Assembly (NCBI GenBank): GCA_021234155.1
Contig: JAJEKV010000013.1
Coordinates: 1,129,787 to 1,193,786, forward strand
Direction: 5' to 3'
Length of the DNA: 64,000 nt
Source of the DNA: Isoetes taiwanensis
Taxonomy: Eukaryota > Streptophyta > Lycopodiopsida > Isoetales > Isoetaceae
In this document: positions 34,621 through 46,928 of the stretch, piece by piece
Layout of the letters: every line of letters starts with the position of its first letter
How positions within the stretch are numbered: the first letter of the stretch is position 1
Position numbers and translations under genes: made by a program
Notes under the pieces: model-generated
Told to the model about the DNA's origin: nothing
The model's database searches: none
Seen by the model: the letters and a program-made list of their open reading frames with translations, nothing else

Positions 34621-35795
34621 TCCAGGAGACATAGAATGTCTGTTTGTTCAAGATATGCAGGATTAAAAAGTCAACAAGAAACCACAAAGACAGAGATCGA
34701 AAGAAATAAGTTCAAATTCTCTAATCCCACGCTTGTTTCAAATTTCTTCAACAGATATTGTGCAACAGAACCTTGCCAGACATCGTGAACAACAAGAAGC
34801 CGGGAGAAGAAAGCTTGCCAAGCACAGGAAAAAAGCTCTCGAACGTCCACTGCAGTACATGTCTGTTGTGATTGATGCAATGAATAAAAAAAAGATAACT
34901 CTACCTCATTTCTTAAATATTCCTAAAGATGTGTCAGAGGAATGTTTTGTTAAGGTCCACCTTGTAGGACCTATGGTCTTCAAAGGAAGTCTAAAGTGCA
35001 AAGTATTTTTGGTGTATCCAAACTTGCATGGTGACCCAAACCTCACAATTACAATTCTTAACAAGGTTATGTGCGAGCACGAGCAATTATCAGCAGTGCT
35101 CTACCTGCAGCTTGACAATACTACAATGTGCCATGCTAGTGGAGCTAGGGACCACACTCATGAACAAATAGACCAGATGTTCAACAGATTTTTCGTGCAT
35201 CGTAGAAGGAAGAAGGCTTTTTGTCTTCCTGCTTTAATTCGAATCATTGAAGATTCTTACACTCCCATACCAGTTATTGAGCTTCTAAAAGAGACTGCTG
35301 ACTTTAGAGAATTTGTTTTCTCCACACGTTCCAGTAGAGATCAAGCTATCAATAAGCTGAATGATCTCACCTTTTAACACCACATCAAGTTTTACTTGAA
35401 AAATGGACAGAGCTTCTTACAGGGGAAGAAGTGCACCACAACTAAAGACTGGAGTCCACCAGAGGGATTGTCCTTTCTTAAGTCTGTTCCAGACACTTGC
35501 TTCATAGAACATGTTGAGCAACTTCCTCTCAAAAATCCTGAGGAGTCCAAGAAGAAGAAAAGTACCCCAGTGACATCCATAAAAGCCACTGAAAATAGAA
35601 TTTCCTCAGGCTTTAAGTACTTCTTAGCAAAAGACTAGATGTGGTGGAGAAATTTCTTTCTTGAACAGAAATTTGCTATTCAAAACCTAGCTCTAAGACA
35701 GTTACAGGAACTATTTCAATGGCCTAACACCTTCCATCAACCCCAGAACTAGGCACATCCAAGCAATACTACAATAGCACCAGCAGTAGAGGAAG

Positions 35796-36618
35796 GAAGG
35801 AAGGAAGGAAGTATATTTTAACGTCCACGGAGGCCAACTGGCCTATGAGACGGTGATACAATGTAATGGAAAATTTCCAAACACAAAAGAAAACAACAGA
35901 AACCCTGTACAATGTGTCTCTACCACTGGGATGAAAAAACCCCCCATGTGGGAGGAAAAACCCTTGTAGTAGGCGTTGAGAGGCCCTATCTGGGCGCTCA
36001 AATTCCCTGTGCTGTGAGGGACTCCTTGACGGTGGAGACTTGCAGAACGTAGGACGCGAGATGTGCCACCATTGGCGAAGCCAGCAGTTGATGAATTGCT
36101 ATCTCAGAGCATCTGAGATCGGCATGAGCTGCTCGGATGTGTGCATATGCTGGGCATTCCTGTAAAGCATGGTGTTCATCTTCTACTATCTGCATGTGCC
36201 AGCACTGGCATAATCTCTCATGCTGGGGGATTCCCTGCCCTCCATCCGTACCCCAGCGGTCTGTCTCAATTCTGAGATGGTGGGACCCTGTCCTTATTGC
36301 AGCTATAGCTCTCCGTTTTTTGGTATCCTTCAGATACTGGTGGGGGTCGTGTTCAAGTGACGGATTGACCTGCGTGTGGTAGTGCTCTGTTTTGGGCTTT
36401 GCAAGAGTGGGTGCATCCCACAGAGAGGCAGCAAAGCGCCCATTCAAATGCAGCTCCTGCTCCACGATATCCGACATATCCATAATGTGTTGATAGTCTA
36501 TGGACCATCTTGCGAACCATCCCCTACAATGCTCCTGCCACACTCTCTTCAGATGTTGTGGCCCTTGTGCCAATAACAGAGCACGGGGAGGAAGACGTTG
36601 TGCATCCATTCAGACGTT
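35796..36618 (-). mobile_element. 5'-truncated LINE with 10-bp target-site duplication
   Basis: Minus strand. The frame from 36609 to 35998 is the C-terminal part of LINE ORF2: RRAIAAIRTGSHHLRIETDR and ERLCQCWHMQIVEDEHHALQ, with the CCHC-like ending. The 3' terminus reads GCCAGTTGGCCTCCGTGGAC then GTTAAAATATACTTCC and a (TTCC)n tail. GTAGAGGAAG at 35786-35795 and 36619-36628 is the target-site duplication. Joining the flanks restores the reading frame of the DUF7869-like gene (APAVEEDEDRV), so the insertion went into an existing exon. Confidence 0.9.
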
Positions 36619-37289
36619 GTAGAGGAAGACGAGGACCGAGTCATGTACCTCGGACCAAGACGCAGGAATGAGCCTTAAGGTAATATCACAGAAATTGTCA
36701 AAGGTATGCTGATGAAGAAGATGACAAAGGTCGACCTTTTTGGATAGCAAAAGTACGTGACACAGTCACGGAGGAAGGTTTAGTGATTAAACTTGAGATT
36801 CATTGGCTTGCGACACGTTCAGAAAATGATTTTGAAGGTAGATATGAGTTAGAAATGAGAACTCAAGGAAAGGGGAGAAAGTCCAAGAAAGTGGGTTGTA
36901 GGGATGAGCTGAACCTAAGTGACGTGACTATATTGTGCTATGATTTCAAACTAAAATCTGACAATCGTCTACGCCAGAGGACAATCAATTTGCTTAAAAA
37001 AATCTTGTAGTTACGAGGAAGAGGATGAAGAAGGGAGTGGTGGTGGCAATGTTTCACCATCTATTGATAGAGATGAGGAAGATAACTCAAGCACTTCCTC
37101 AAATGACAATAGGATTGCATAAATGAATATGATGACGTGCTGGATCCCTCCCTCATCAGTCCTTACACCTTTGCACATAACTGAGTTTTAGAAAAAGACG
37201 GTAAATTTTGCATGTGGATATGAAGATTTTATCTTCAAATTTTGAAAATACTACAATTTCGGTTACAGGCTTTACTTCAATTTTTTGTT

Positions 37290-38165
37290 AAATGTTATGG
37301 GTCCGACCCTTCCTGGGTCAATGGTGTCGCCGTGACTCAAGAGTTGCAAGTGTCGGCCTGGCTCTTATTTTGGGGAGTTCAATCGGGTACGGACGTGTGT
37401 CGCCACAATCCTCTAGCCGCCCATGGAGCCACTATTCCTCGGAAAGGGGAAATGCAACCCTTCCCACCTCATGGGGGAGGGGAGGGGGGGGGGGATGCAA
37501 CTTGGAGTAGTCCCAATGGGTGATACCATGAGACTACGTCTCTAGCAAGTTGTAGTCACGCCAGAGCCCGATTTAGCCCATCTGCAAAGTATGTACAGGG
37601 GAGCGGATGGAATGGTCAACCCTAGCCATTGTTTATAGCCAGCCCCGCCACTGTTATATCTCGGTCTGCTCTATCTTAAAACCTAGCTGTCAGTCTACTT
37701 TTTCTTCTACGAGTCTGAGCCTGGGTAGGAGCTCATATGTTTTACGATATATTGTTATCATTGATGTATCTATGGTTGTATGGATGTGCTACCCTTCGTG
37801 GTAGCTATTTATGTTACATTGTTCCTAGTGGTGGCACTTTAGTATGCTTTTACTATTATAGGAGCCCATAAGAGACGGACATGCAAGACGCCTCTATGTT
37901 TCCTTACCCATGTCCTGGCCATCCCAGGATCAGGGCAGACGGAGGGCCCATATAGCAGTTGATGCTGGATGGGGGATTTCCCTTAGAGTATATGGCGGGG
38001 CGTCGTATACTTTCGGGGAGCATCACAGAATATATACGTTGTAACAATTTGAACTCGAGTTTGAGTTCGAAACGAAGAAAATAGTCATTGAGTTCCGAAG
38101 ATTGTTCATTCTTACTTGAGCCATCTATGTACCGCATGAATTCTCACTGGATTCGACCTTAATAA
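37290..38165 (+). mobile_element. Possible solo LTR or LTR-retroelement end
   Basis: The stretch starts TGTTATGGGTCCGACCC, has no genes, carries a G-run at 37470-37493, and ends in GAATTCTCACTGGATTCGAC followed by AATAAA. Composition and length fit an LTR. I cannot find its partner or a target-site duplication, so this is tentative. Confidence 0.3.
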
Positions 38166-38401
38166 ACATATCATTCTCTTTTCTTTTAATCCTAATAGAT
38201 GCCTACCATTTAGCTTTGTTCTATGATGTAATAACTAGCAGGCTTGGAAAGAGCTAATCAATGGGAACTAAAAATTGAAAATTGCTAACTTGAAATCGAT
38301 GTATATGGAGGAGTGATGTAGAATTATCTTGAGAACTCTTGGCAAATATCTCGTGACCATACCTACAGCCATATCCACACCCATACTCGTGCCTACTAAC
38401 T

Positions 38402-38608
38402 TTTACCACGGATGACCCTGCAGAATACATTGATCTCCTGCCTGTTAAAGCTTCTAAGAAGAGTCAAGTGGAGAAGAATGCTTCAAATACAAAAGATGTT
38501 TCACCTGATAATACTGCTAAAACTCTTGTTCAAGATGTGAAAAGGCTACATTTACATGCCGATCGATATGATGACATTCAGGGGTACAGACAGTTGAAAC
38601 ATTAGATG
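38402..38608 (+). pseudogene. Unassigned coding remnant
   Basis: One frame reads DDPAEYIDLLPVKASKKSQ, then LVQDVKRLHLHADRYDDIQG, ending in TAG. The composition is protein-like and quite unlike the AT-rich DNA on both sides. It lacks a start and I do not recognise a family. Confidence 0.35.
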
Positions 38609-38639
38609 CTAGTTGGGATTTGTATTGCACGTAGAAACA

Positions 38640-41600
38640 GAGCAGGTAGTTGTTAAATTTAATTGATACTTATAATTTGGTATTTATCAAAGAATGTATT
38701 TGTTTAGATATATATTCATAATTCGATATTTATCGAATGATATATTAGTCATTATTAGATCTTGTTGAATTATAACTTGTTCAAATCCCTATAATAATTA
38801 TTGCTGATAAAACAAGTCATTATTAGATGTTTTAAGTTGCCAGTTTGTGAAATCTATAATTTGTCAATATAATTTGATTATAACTTTAGAGCTTTAGTTA
38901 CTATTTATTTATTTCGTACATATTATCAATATAGCAAATCTCATATTTATCATAATGATTTATTTATTTCAGACTGATATACATTTACATATGATTTATC
39001 TTTTTACTTCTCCAAATTTTAAAATTTGTTCATTTATTTATTTCTTTTTATCTTTTTACTAGTCAATTTTCTTTTTAATTTGTGGAATTACAAAATTTTG
39101 TCCACTGTATATTCTTTTTTCAAGAAGTAATTAAGTATATTTTTCTACATATATATTATAGTAGTAAAGGCTTCTCTAGTAGATCTATAATTTTTTATAT
39201 GAATGAAAGGGTTTAGTATTTTAGTCAAGTACAAGTCTAAAATACTTGTAATTTACTTCGAAATATGAGTTTAATACTTTAAAAATAGTGCTAGCTTCTC
39301 TGCAGAATGTTCTCGGAGGCTGGATAAAGTTTTCTCTGGTTGTCTGCATTGACCCACGTGAGTGTCTCAATAATGTTACCTTCTTTAATATGAGCATTAT
39401 AAATTTTTTGTCAAGAATAGAATAGAATAGAATAGTTTTTTTAACGTCCACAGAGACCAATAGGTCATGGGACCCATACAATTGAAGCATTTTATATAGG
39501 AGCCTTTGATTAATTTCTGCAAGAGGTCGAAAAAAAAACTTTTTATATGGAAAGTAACTCCAATATTGTTATGTTGTGTTCTTTCTTTTTGAAATTTCAG
39601 AAACAGATAAAATAATCTTTCAATACAACAACTGATAAGGCTTGATTAAAATAATAGCCTCCAATTTCTAGTCTTCGCAAAGGAAATTTTAAGAGAACTG
39701 ATTATTATATTTTGGGTTGGCACAATATCATAAATATGAAACGCTACTATGATTTTACATTCTAGAGAAGAGTTAGTGCTGCTTTACAAAAAATTGCATG
39801 GGGTATAGGTTCTCTAAATAATTTATCTTTGAGGTCTAATTTTATTTTCCATTTTCTTATGTTATCCTTCATATCAGAATCTCATTTATATAAACTGGAA
39901 CTTAGTGCATATGAAAAGTTGAGGCTTCAAGTGCTATATAAAGAAAAATATAATTCAGTTTCTTAATTTGCAAAGTGGGTTTGGTATATGTAGACAACAA
40001 TGGGCAAAAATATTCAAGCTTTCAAGCTTTCAAGTCTCCAAGGTTCTTGCAGAAGGGTAGTAAGTTGAGGATCGGAGTGATTGCCTACTTACCTAAATGC
40101 TTGATTGCTCTTGCCTCTCATACATTGGAATGCTACCTTATGAGGCAGCATCCAATTAAAAAATTAGATGTTAGAGATAAGGATGTCATTATGGATAGGC
40201 AGTTAGTTCTAGACAAACATTAATTAATTTGAGATTGGAAAGCCTATCATGCATCTTATTTAAACTTTCATTGCACGGAAAGAGTGTGTTGCTCCACTTC
40301 ATGTTGAGATTGTTAGTTCTATTCGGACACTAAATCTCTCCCGAATACTTAAATCATTCTCTCTTTCTTCAGACATTTTCAAATTTGCAGAAAACTTTGA
40401 AGAGCTACTTGATCTTTTCTTCATTTAGAAAAACTTAGTGTATCAGAATATCTAAAAAATGTCAAGGGCAAAATCATTTCAAGCAAATGGAAAGCAAATG
40501 GGCGTAGGCATTTGATTTCTAAAGTTTGTACAACAAAATAATTTATACAATTTAGGGACAAAGGACTACAATGAGGCATGGTCAAGCTACATAAAGTTCC
40601 TTGACTTACAGGATAAATGAGAGTTGGATTGCCCATTGCTAGAGGAGGGTTTCTCTAGTGTAGCCACAAAGTGCATGAGAGTATTCAAGTGCTCGCTCAT
40701 CAAGTGGGAAAAAAACCCAAGTTCTTTTCAGAAGGCCAGATTTCAAGTTCAAGAAGGATGCACTACATTGAAATTAGAAAATAAAGTCAACAAAGTCAGG
40801 CACAATGGCAATGCCACCATGGCCCACGATATAGTGCCTTATGTAGAAACTACTTCATAGCTTATTTTGTGGTCGACTTGTCAATGCGAGAGGATATGAG
40901 CAAGCTCTTAAAGTCTTTTGATCGACAAAAATTTAGCTTATTTGATGGACCATTACCAATAGTAGAAGAGCCTTTCTTTATTTCAATTTTTACATAGATA
41001 GTTGTCTTGAGGAGCATGGGAATAAACCAGGTTTAATTAACAGTTGTGGGTATGCAGATAAATGCATATAAACAACGAACGCATAGAAGATCCAAAGCAA
41101 AATCTTAGATCTGCCTTGCACCTGAGGAAGATAAATAGTTACTCCTCTTGAGATGGAAATAATAAAAAGCACCACCATTTTGAACAACACCCAATTAATC
41201 AGTCCTCTTCCTTATATATGCTAAAATATTACTTTAGCTAGATAGTATTTGATTATTTTGTGCCTATTGGATCACCTTCTTGTTGTGCTTTGAAAGTACA
41301 TCTGCTCAAAAGCAGTCACCAAGGGTTAAATTTGAATGTTCTAGTACAGTTATCAAGCCCTATAACCATTTAGAGAAATGACATATTAGTTTATAAAAAT
41401 ATAATATATTTTTGTTTTTTCATAGTTTATAAATGTAAAATATTGTAGTCTCGAAATGGAAACTTTATAATCTTATAAATGTAGGATATAATATATACAA
41501 TATTCCTATCTTGTTAGAGTGGACGTGCATGTATATGCTTGGCGAATGCACACAATAAATAAGTTCTTGTAAGATTTTTTAGACAATAAATAATGAACTT

Positions 41601-43180
41601 TATTTTATGGACTTACAATTGTCTACTAAAGTTTTAAGCTTTATCAATAAATAAATTTATAATAATTAATATAACTCAATAACAATTTTATCTATATATT
41701 ATTTATGAGTTATTATTTTGAAGTTTTAGTAAACTTTATGCAAGTATCAACTTCTATTATTACACTAGAATTTGTAACTCAATTATTAATAGACTATCTA
41801 TTTAGATTAGTATTTATAATTCAATATCTATTAATTAATATACTGATATTTATAATTCAATATTTATTAGTTATTATATTTATCATCAATAAATGTTATT
41901 GAACTATCACAAAATAATTGTGAAATCTTTTTTATGAACTTATTCAGTTACTTTAGTTTCTTATTTATTATAATTATTTTACGCCTGAAATATATTGTTA
42001 GGATTTTATTTAAGATTATCTTTTCACTTACGCGAATCTTTGGAACGTTGTCTTTTAAAAAAAAAGATACTTATGAATGAGTGGAAAGAATACAAGATAA
42101 AAATGTCATTGAATTATTGAAAATAAACCCTAGCAGGAAAACTTAGAAATGTGTAAATTGAAATTAGTGGCCAAGGAATTTTACAAAAAAAAAATCAGAT
42201 TACAATGAAACATTTTCATCCAGTATCGGGATACTCCTAGCATATACAAAAGCAAAAGATTTGAAATACATCATATGGTGTAGATAATGCCATGGCCCGA
42301 GGGCATTGCCAAAAAAAAAAAAAATGAAGCATAGCCAAAATGGCGAGAGAGTGCGCAACACGGCCGATGCACATGCCCTTGCCATTTTAACCACGTCGAT
42401 TTTTTTTTTTTTTTTTGGAAGTATACGGCCTATGGACATAACACCCTAGCGTTATCTCCCTCAACGCCCTAGTTCGAGGCTTTACACTGAGTAATCCCAA
42501 GAAAGAAGGCTCCTACTTTTTGAACAAGCCCTCCCTCCCTCCCCCCAAAAACCCCCTATTTTTTTTTGTTTTTCCGCTCACAAAGGAAACGAAGCTCTAT
42601 TGAATAATCTAGCAGAGAAGGCTCCTAGTTTCTGAGAGAGCCCCCCCTTTTTTTTCCAGGAAAAGATGCTTGCAAAGAAAACGAAGCTTAGTTCTGTTTT
42701 GTTGGAGCTCCAGCAAAATACAAGTAAGCCGTATTCTGGAAAAGGTCAATGAAGCAGAATGATGCCCTGTTTCGACAAAGCTCTGACTTAGCACAATGAA
42801 GCCCTGTTATCTGTAAATAAGGCACAAGATCTGCAAAGGTTCAACGAAGCCCTGATTGGCAAAGCTTCAGTAAAGCCTTGTTATCTGTAAGTCCTGTTAT
42901 CTGATCCCACAATTTTTTAGCGAAGCCATATTATTTGCAAATAAGGCACAGCCCAAAAATAGGGGGCAGAGAAAAACTCTTGGGTGTTATGTTATGACAT
43001 TTTCCATCGAGTATCCTAGGGCGTTATAGATAATCTTCATAAATCTTGAGCCATTGGCACGTTACTAGCTGGCAACAGCTGTCAAGTTCAGATTAGATCT
43101 AACCGTGTAAGGCTGAGAACCGTGGCATTAAGGATGTAGTATAGAATGTTTAAATGCTAAATTAGATGAAGTATGCATGA
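38640..43180. other. AT-rich decayed DNA without recognisable genes
   Basis: Only the LINE end at 39414-39483 is recognised. Short frames at 39975-40223 (KLRIGVIAYLPKCLIALASH) and 40624-40857 do not match a family I know. Runs of GAAGCC(C)TGTTATCTGTAA-like text recur irregularly at about 42750-42960, and A or T homopolymers are frequent. Confidence 0.4.
39414..39483 (-). mobile_element. 5'-truncated LINE 3' end with (ATTCT)n tail
   Basis: Almost identical over 65 bases to the copies at 17741-17814 and 23600-23682: AGAAT repeats, seven T, AACGTCCACAGAGACC, then AATAGGTCATGGGACCCAT. Confidence 0.8.
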
Positions 43181-43189
43181 AACAAGTTC

Positions 43190-44350
43190 CAGGATGAAGT
43201 GGAAATAATTTGGTTTGGAAGCTTAAAAAGTCAGTCCATGGGTTGAAGCAAGCATCTCGCCAATGGTGTGGATCATTATCTGAGAGAAAATGGGTTTTAC
43301 AAACTACAAAGTTGAAGGAAATCTATATGTGTTCAAACAAGGGGAAAGCACTATAGCACTATGTGGATGGATGCATAATGGTAGCAAATAAACTTGAAAC
43401 ACTAAACACTTGCAAGGATATTTTGAAATCCTAGTTTAAATTGAGAGCCTTGGGACAATTAACAAGATTTATTGGGATTGAGGTAGCGGAGATAGACCAA
43501 ACAAAATATTATCACTCAATCAATCAAACATAAGATATAAGATATCAAGAGGCATGTACACAAAAACTCAATTTGAAGTTATGAAAATAGAAAACATACC
43601 ATGCAGGGCAATAGGTTGATTACTTTACAATTGCAACTATACAAGATCAGACATTTATTTTTTCAGTGAGTCTCTTAAGCAGGTATTCTAACAATCCTAG
43701 AAAGAAACACTGGTCAGATGCTAAAGGAGTTTTGAGATTCCTTAAGAGAATATAAATGAAAGGATAAGTTATACCAATAGTGACCTTGTTCATAAAGCTT
43801 TTGTGATGCAGATTGGGTATCAGATTTGGCAACAAGAAGTTCGTATCAGGTTTTATAATTATGATAAGAGGTGCAGCAGTTCAAGCATAGCCATGTCTTC
43901 AGTTGAAGCAGAAAATGCTACTTCAACCTTAGCTGCAAACAAAATAGTCTAAGCTAGGAGATTGCTAAATGAACTAAGAATAAAGCAATTGACTCCAACC
44001 GTATTATCATGCGATAGTCTAAGTTGCATAGCTATCAAGATGCATTAGAGGATCAAGCACATTGAATTGCATATGCACTTCATTAGAGATATGGTAACGA
44101 AACATATATTTTAGTTGAGTACATTGGAACAAACAACCAGGCTGCAGATATCTATACTAAGCCTCTATCACAGGTTGAGTTTCCATTTCAAATGCATGCT
44201 TGATGTAAGCCATAGTGTTGACAATTTAGATTTAAATGTGATACAAAACCAAAACATTTACCTAAAGTTACAAGCTACAGAGCTATGGAATTATGCAACG
44301 GGCCTAACAATTCAGATCTAGCTTCTGATACAAAAAAGGGGGAAGGGGCC
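43190..44350 (+). mobile_element. Ty1/copia retrotransposon relic (RT to RNase H and polypurine tract)
   Basis: Plus strand fragments in changing frames: LKKSVHGLKQASRQW (RT), a degraded YVDDxI site (HYVDGCIMVANKLET), LRALGQLTRFIGIEV, HWSDAKGVLRFLKR, DADWVSDLATR (RNase H), and NNQAADIYTKPLSQVEF at the end of RNase H. A purine tract AAAAAAGGGGGAAGGGG lies at about 44332-44348, where the 3' LTR should begin. Many stops; no active element. Confidence 0.8.
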
Positions 44351-46035
44351 GGGGTATATTTAGTTAAGGTCTCATACTACAAAGTTATGGAATTATAAAT
44401 TGAAGAAAAAAATGTTGAAATTATGTTAGAAAATATTAGGTTATAATGGTTAATAGTTGAAACAAATAAAAGAGAAATACTCCTTAAGATTCTTTATTTT
44501 CTAATTTAGGGTTATTCTTTTCAAACTTACATTAGTGTACGTTATAAATCGATTTCTAAATCTTGTACAATCATTTAGAATTGGATTTTTATTGGAGCAT
44601 AGATTTGGGGTTTATGTGTTGCAAGAACAAGAATTTATGAGTTATTCTATTCTTAGGACATTAGGCCTGATTAGGCAGCGATGGCACAGATAAGTGGAAC
44701 TGGAGCGACGTTGCTTTGAGATGGTAATTGAGGTCTTTGGCATTCATCCATTCTTTTGGATGTTATCTAGAGACATCAAGTGTGTATATATTCCAAGTTT
44801 CAGAATTATTTAAACCTTGGCCAGTTGATTTTCGTTCATTACTCTCAAATAATCAACGGACATTCAATGATTGCTGCTGTGTTTTGATTCTATTGCAGTT
44901 TCTGCTTTTCAGGATTGATCGAATTAGCCATTGACCTAGGGGATTCACATTTGATCAGCATATGGCCCATGAGAGTTCAAGAGAAGGGTTTTTTTTGTCC
45001 ATTTGGATACGTATACTTAGAGGTTATGGGTGTCTTTAAGCAGTGGTCTAGTGTAAATCTTATTTAGGAAAGGGCCCAATTGTCTTTCAAAGCATATACA
45101 AGGGGTCTTTTTGCCACCCTTGGAACTCAGATGCCATATCTCTTTATGTCTAAGTGCATCCGCTGGGGCCATTGATAATTGCTTGTTGTTTTCGTGGTGC
45201 TCGTGTGAGCCGATGGCCTTTGCCTCTGGAGCATCACGAGGCACTGGAAAGTAGTTTCAATTCTCCTACCTAGTGGTGTTGTCTAGGTTCGATTCTTTTT
45301 TTTTTTTGGGGAGGTTAAACTGGTGTATTTGACAAATTTAAGACTAGGTTTGGCCTATGTTTCTATCGTTTGTTTTTTCATAGGGTTTTGTATCCTACAC
45401 TGCGGGATCCTTAAACCTCGGGAATATACTGGCGTAGGCTCATGTTGATCGTACTACTTTGGTGTCGGTTAGCCCTTGCATAATGCAGTCAAGGTTGTGA
45501 AGATGCTTGATGATGTGCTAGGGAAAGCAGTCAACCAATTTATCTTCAAACAAATCTTCAAACAAAATAGCTTTGAGGAACAAGTTATCCCACACGTAAG
45601 ATCTGTAGAAGGGTCAAAGGGTCCAATAGTAAGTCACATTTTTAATAAGGACAATAGAACACGTCTACCTTTCCCAACCTTTAAGATTAGTGCTAATTCT
45701 TTACTATTAGTTGGCACGTTTTCACTGCAAGGAAAGCATGACGACTAGTTGCCAAATGCATCATTTCTTAGAACTCAATGTTTGATTTGCCGCCTACGTC
45801 TTTACATTATCTTCCAAATCACAAATTGTTTAATCATTTCCGAGTTAGGAAGCCTGTTTGTATAGCACAAAATCTGACTGGACTTAACCACTCGAATTAC
45901 AGCAGCAAGCACCTTTTTATATTATGAGTCAAAAAACGGAAGCTAAGAAGAATCCATGGAATTCCCATTAATATCTATCTATATCAGCTATAAAATTGTG
46001 CAGTTAATATATTCTGCAACAATTTGCAGATAGGT

Positions 46036-46377
46036 ATGTCCAAGACATGGTTTTTAAGTGCTCTCATTTTGCTGCTACTGGTGTTGGTTTGTTTGGCAGG
46101 TGCTCTTTCCTCCTTTAACTTGAAAAATTCTTCATGTTGCTGTTTCTTATTGTTGAGATATTGCAGATTGTTCAGAGCTACAATCATATGGAAAATTCTC
46201 TGTACCACAGCTTAAGGTAAGACCCTGCTCCTTGATAGCTTCACTATCAAAATTTCCTAACGTGCAACACTGCAGAACAGAAGACTTCGCTTCATTGATT
46301 TCGCAGTTGGTTTCGCAGCAGATTATTCTGGAGCCTCCCATGGTGCATCTCCCTATACAGCACCCTCTAGAGGCTAA
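46036..46377 (+). CDS. Candidate secreted peptide precursor (71 residues, three exons)
   Basis: Exons 46036-46099, 46167-46216 and 46276-46377 join with GT-AG introns of 67 and 59 bases and keep one frame to a TAA. The start MSKTWFLSALILLLLVLVCL is a strong signal peptide with cleavage likely after CLA. The mature part begins DCSELQSYGKFSVPQLK and exon 3 reads NRRLRFIDFAVGFAADYSG then ASHGASPYTAPSRG. A basic NRRLR stretch and an Asp-Tyr near the C-terminus recall tyrosine-sulfated plant peptide hormones (RGF/GOLVEN, PSY, CIF), where DY marks the start of the mature peptide. No exact consensus is met, so family membership is inference. Confidence 0.5.
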
Positions 46378-46928
46378 CTGAACAATGAAGTTTTTGGTGA
46401 CTGCCAAAGCTTGTACATAATGATCTTCTTTACTATTATCTATTGCATCCATCTACAATACTGCATGTACTGCATATCTGAAATGATCAAACAAAGTGAG
46501 AAAATGAAACGTCACAAAGAGGAAAGGGAACTAAATGTATGCCCCGGTCCATTATGCTTCAACCTTACATCAAATCCAATGAGAATATGAGCTTCATCTT
46601 TCTCATTCATAAGCTCCGCACTTATTTTCCTTTAGTTCAAACTGCAATGTTGCCACACAACCCATTTCCCCCGTACTTAATATTCGTGATTGTCTTGCTC
46701 TTTTTTTTTCCAGAGAGTAGATTGCAACCTTAGTTGAGTTGACTCCTAGCAATTTCTTATGTTTTTCTATATATATTGATGCCATGCTACCTTGCTATAT
46801 GGTAGATAAATTGTATATAGTGTGTGTGGAAAAGGCTCAAGTCCTCCATCAAATGCACAAAATCAGTCAACTTGGAAGCCATATCTGTGGTGCTCAATTT
46901 CTTATATGCTATGAAAATCAAAGCGGAC

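Larger units (their letters stand above)
31449..37094 (+). pseudogene. DUF7869-type transposase-like gene, interrupted by LINEs
   Basis: Exons about 31449-31768 (after a TTTTGCAG acceptor; four LPPP(F/L) repeats), about 31822-32022 (ILHNFSHHDFTTNEDDLAV), and 34755 onward. The donor at 32023 joins the acceptor at 34754 in phase 1, giving TTDIVQQNLARHREQQE. The third exon has LPHFLNIPKDVSEECFVKVH, KCKVFLVYPNLHGDPNLTIT, LSAVLYLQLDNT and DHTHEQIDQMFNRFF, matching my memory of DUF7869 proteins; the Asp of LQLDN and the HTHEQID motif are the likely nuclease-fold residues. The spacer between these motifs is much shorter than usual. In-frame stops lie near 35375, 35636 and 35750. A LINE splits the frame at 35796-36618; after it DEDRVMYLGPRR, then GRPFWIAKVRDTV and IHWLATRSENDFEGRYE continue. 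The first exon upstream of 31449 is not found. Confidence 0.6.

Noticed and set aside
37242-37523. Open frame with Gly/Pro-rich end as a gene
   Set aside because: It lies in LTR-like DNA with a G homopolymer and has no recognisable domain.
42720-42735. CGTATTCTGGAAAAGG as a further member of the intronic palindrome set
   Set aside because: Only half of the palindrome matches and it lies far from the others; chance is enough.
46147-46452. Minus-strand 101-codon Cys-rich frame as a small secreted protein
   Set aside because: It has no signal peptide and is antisense to the better supported spliced plus-strand peptide gene.
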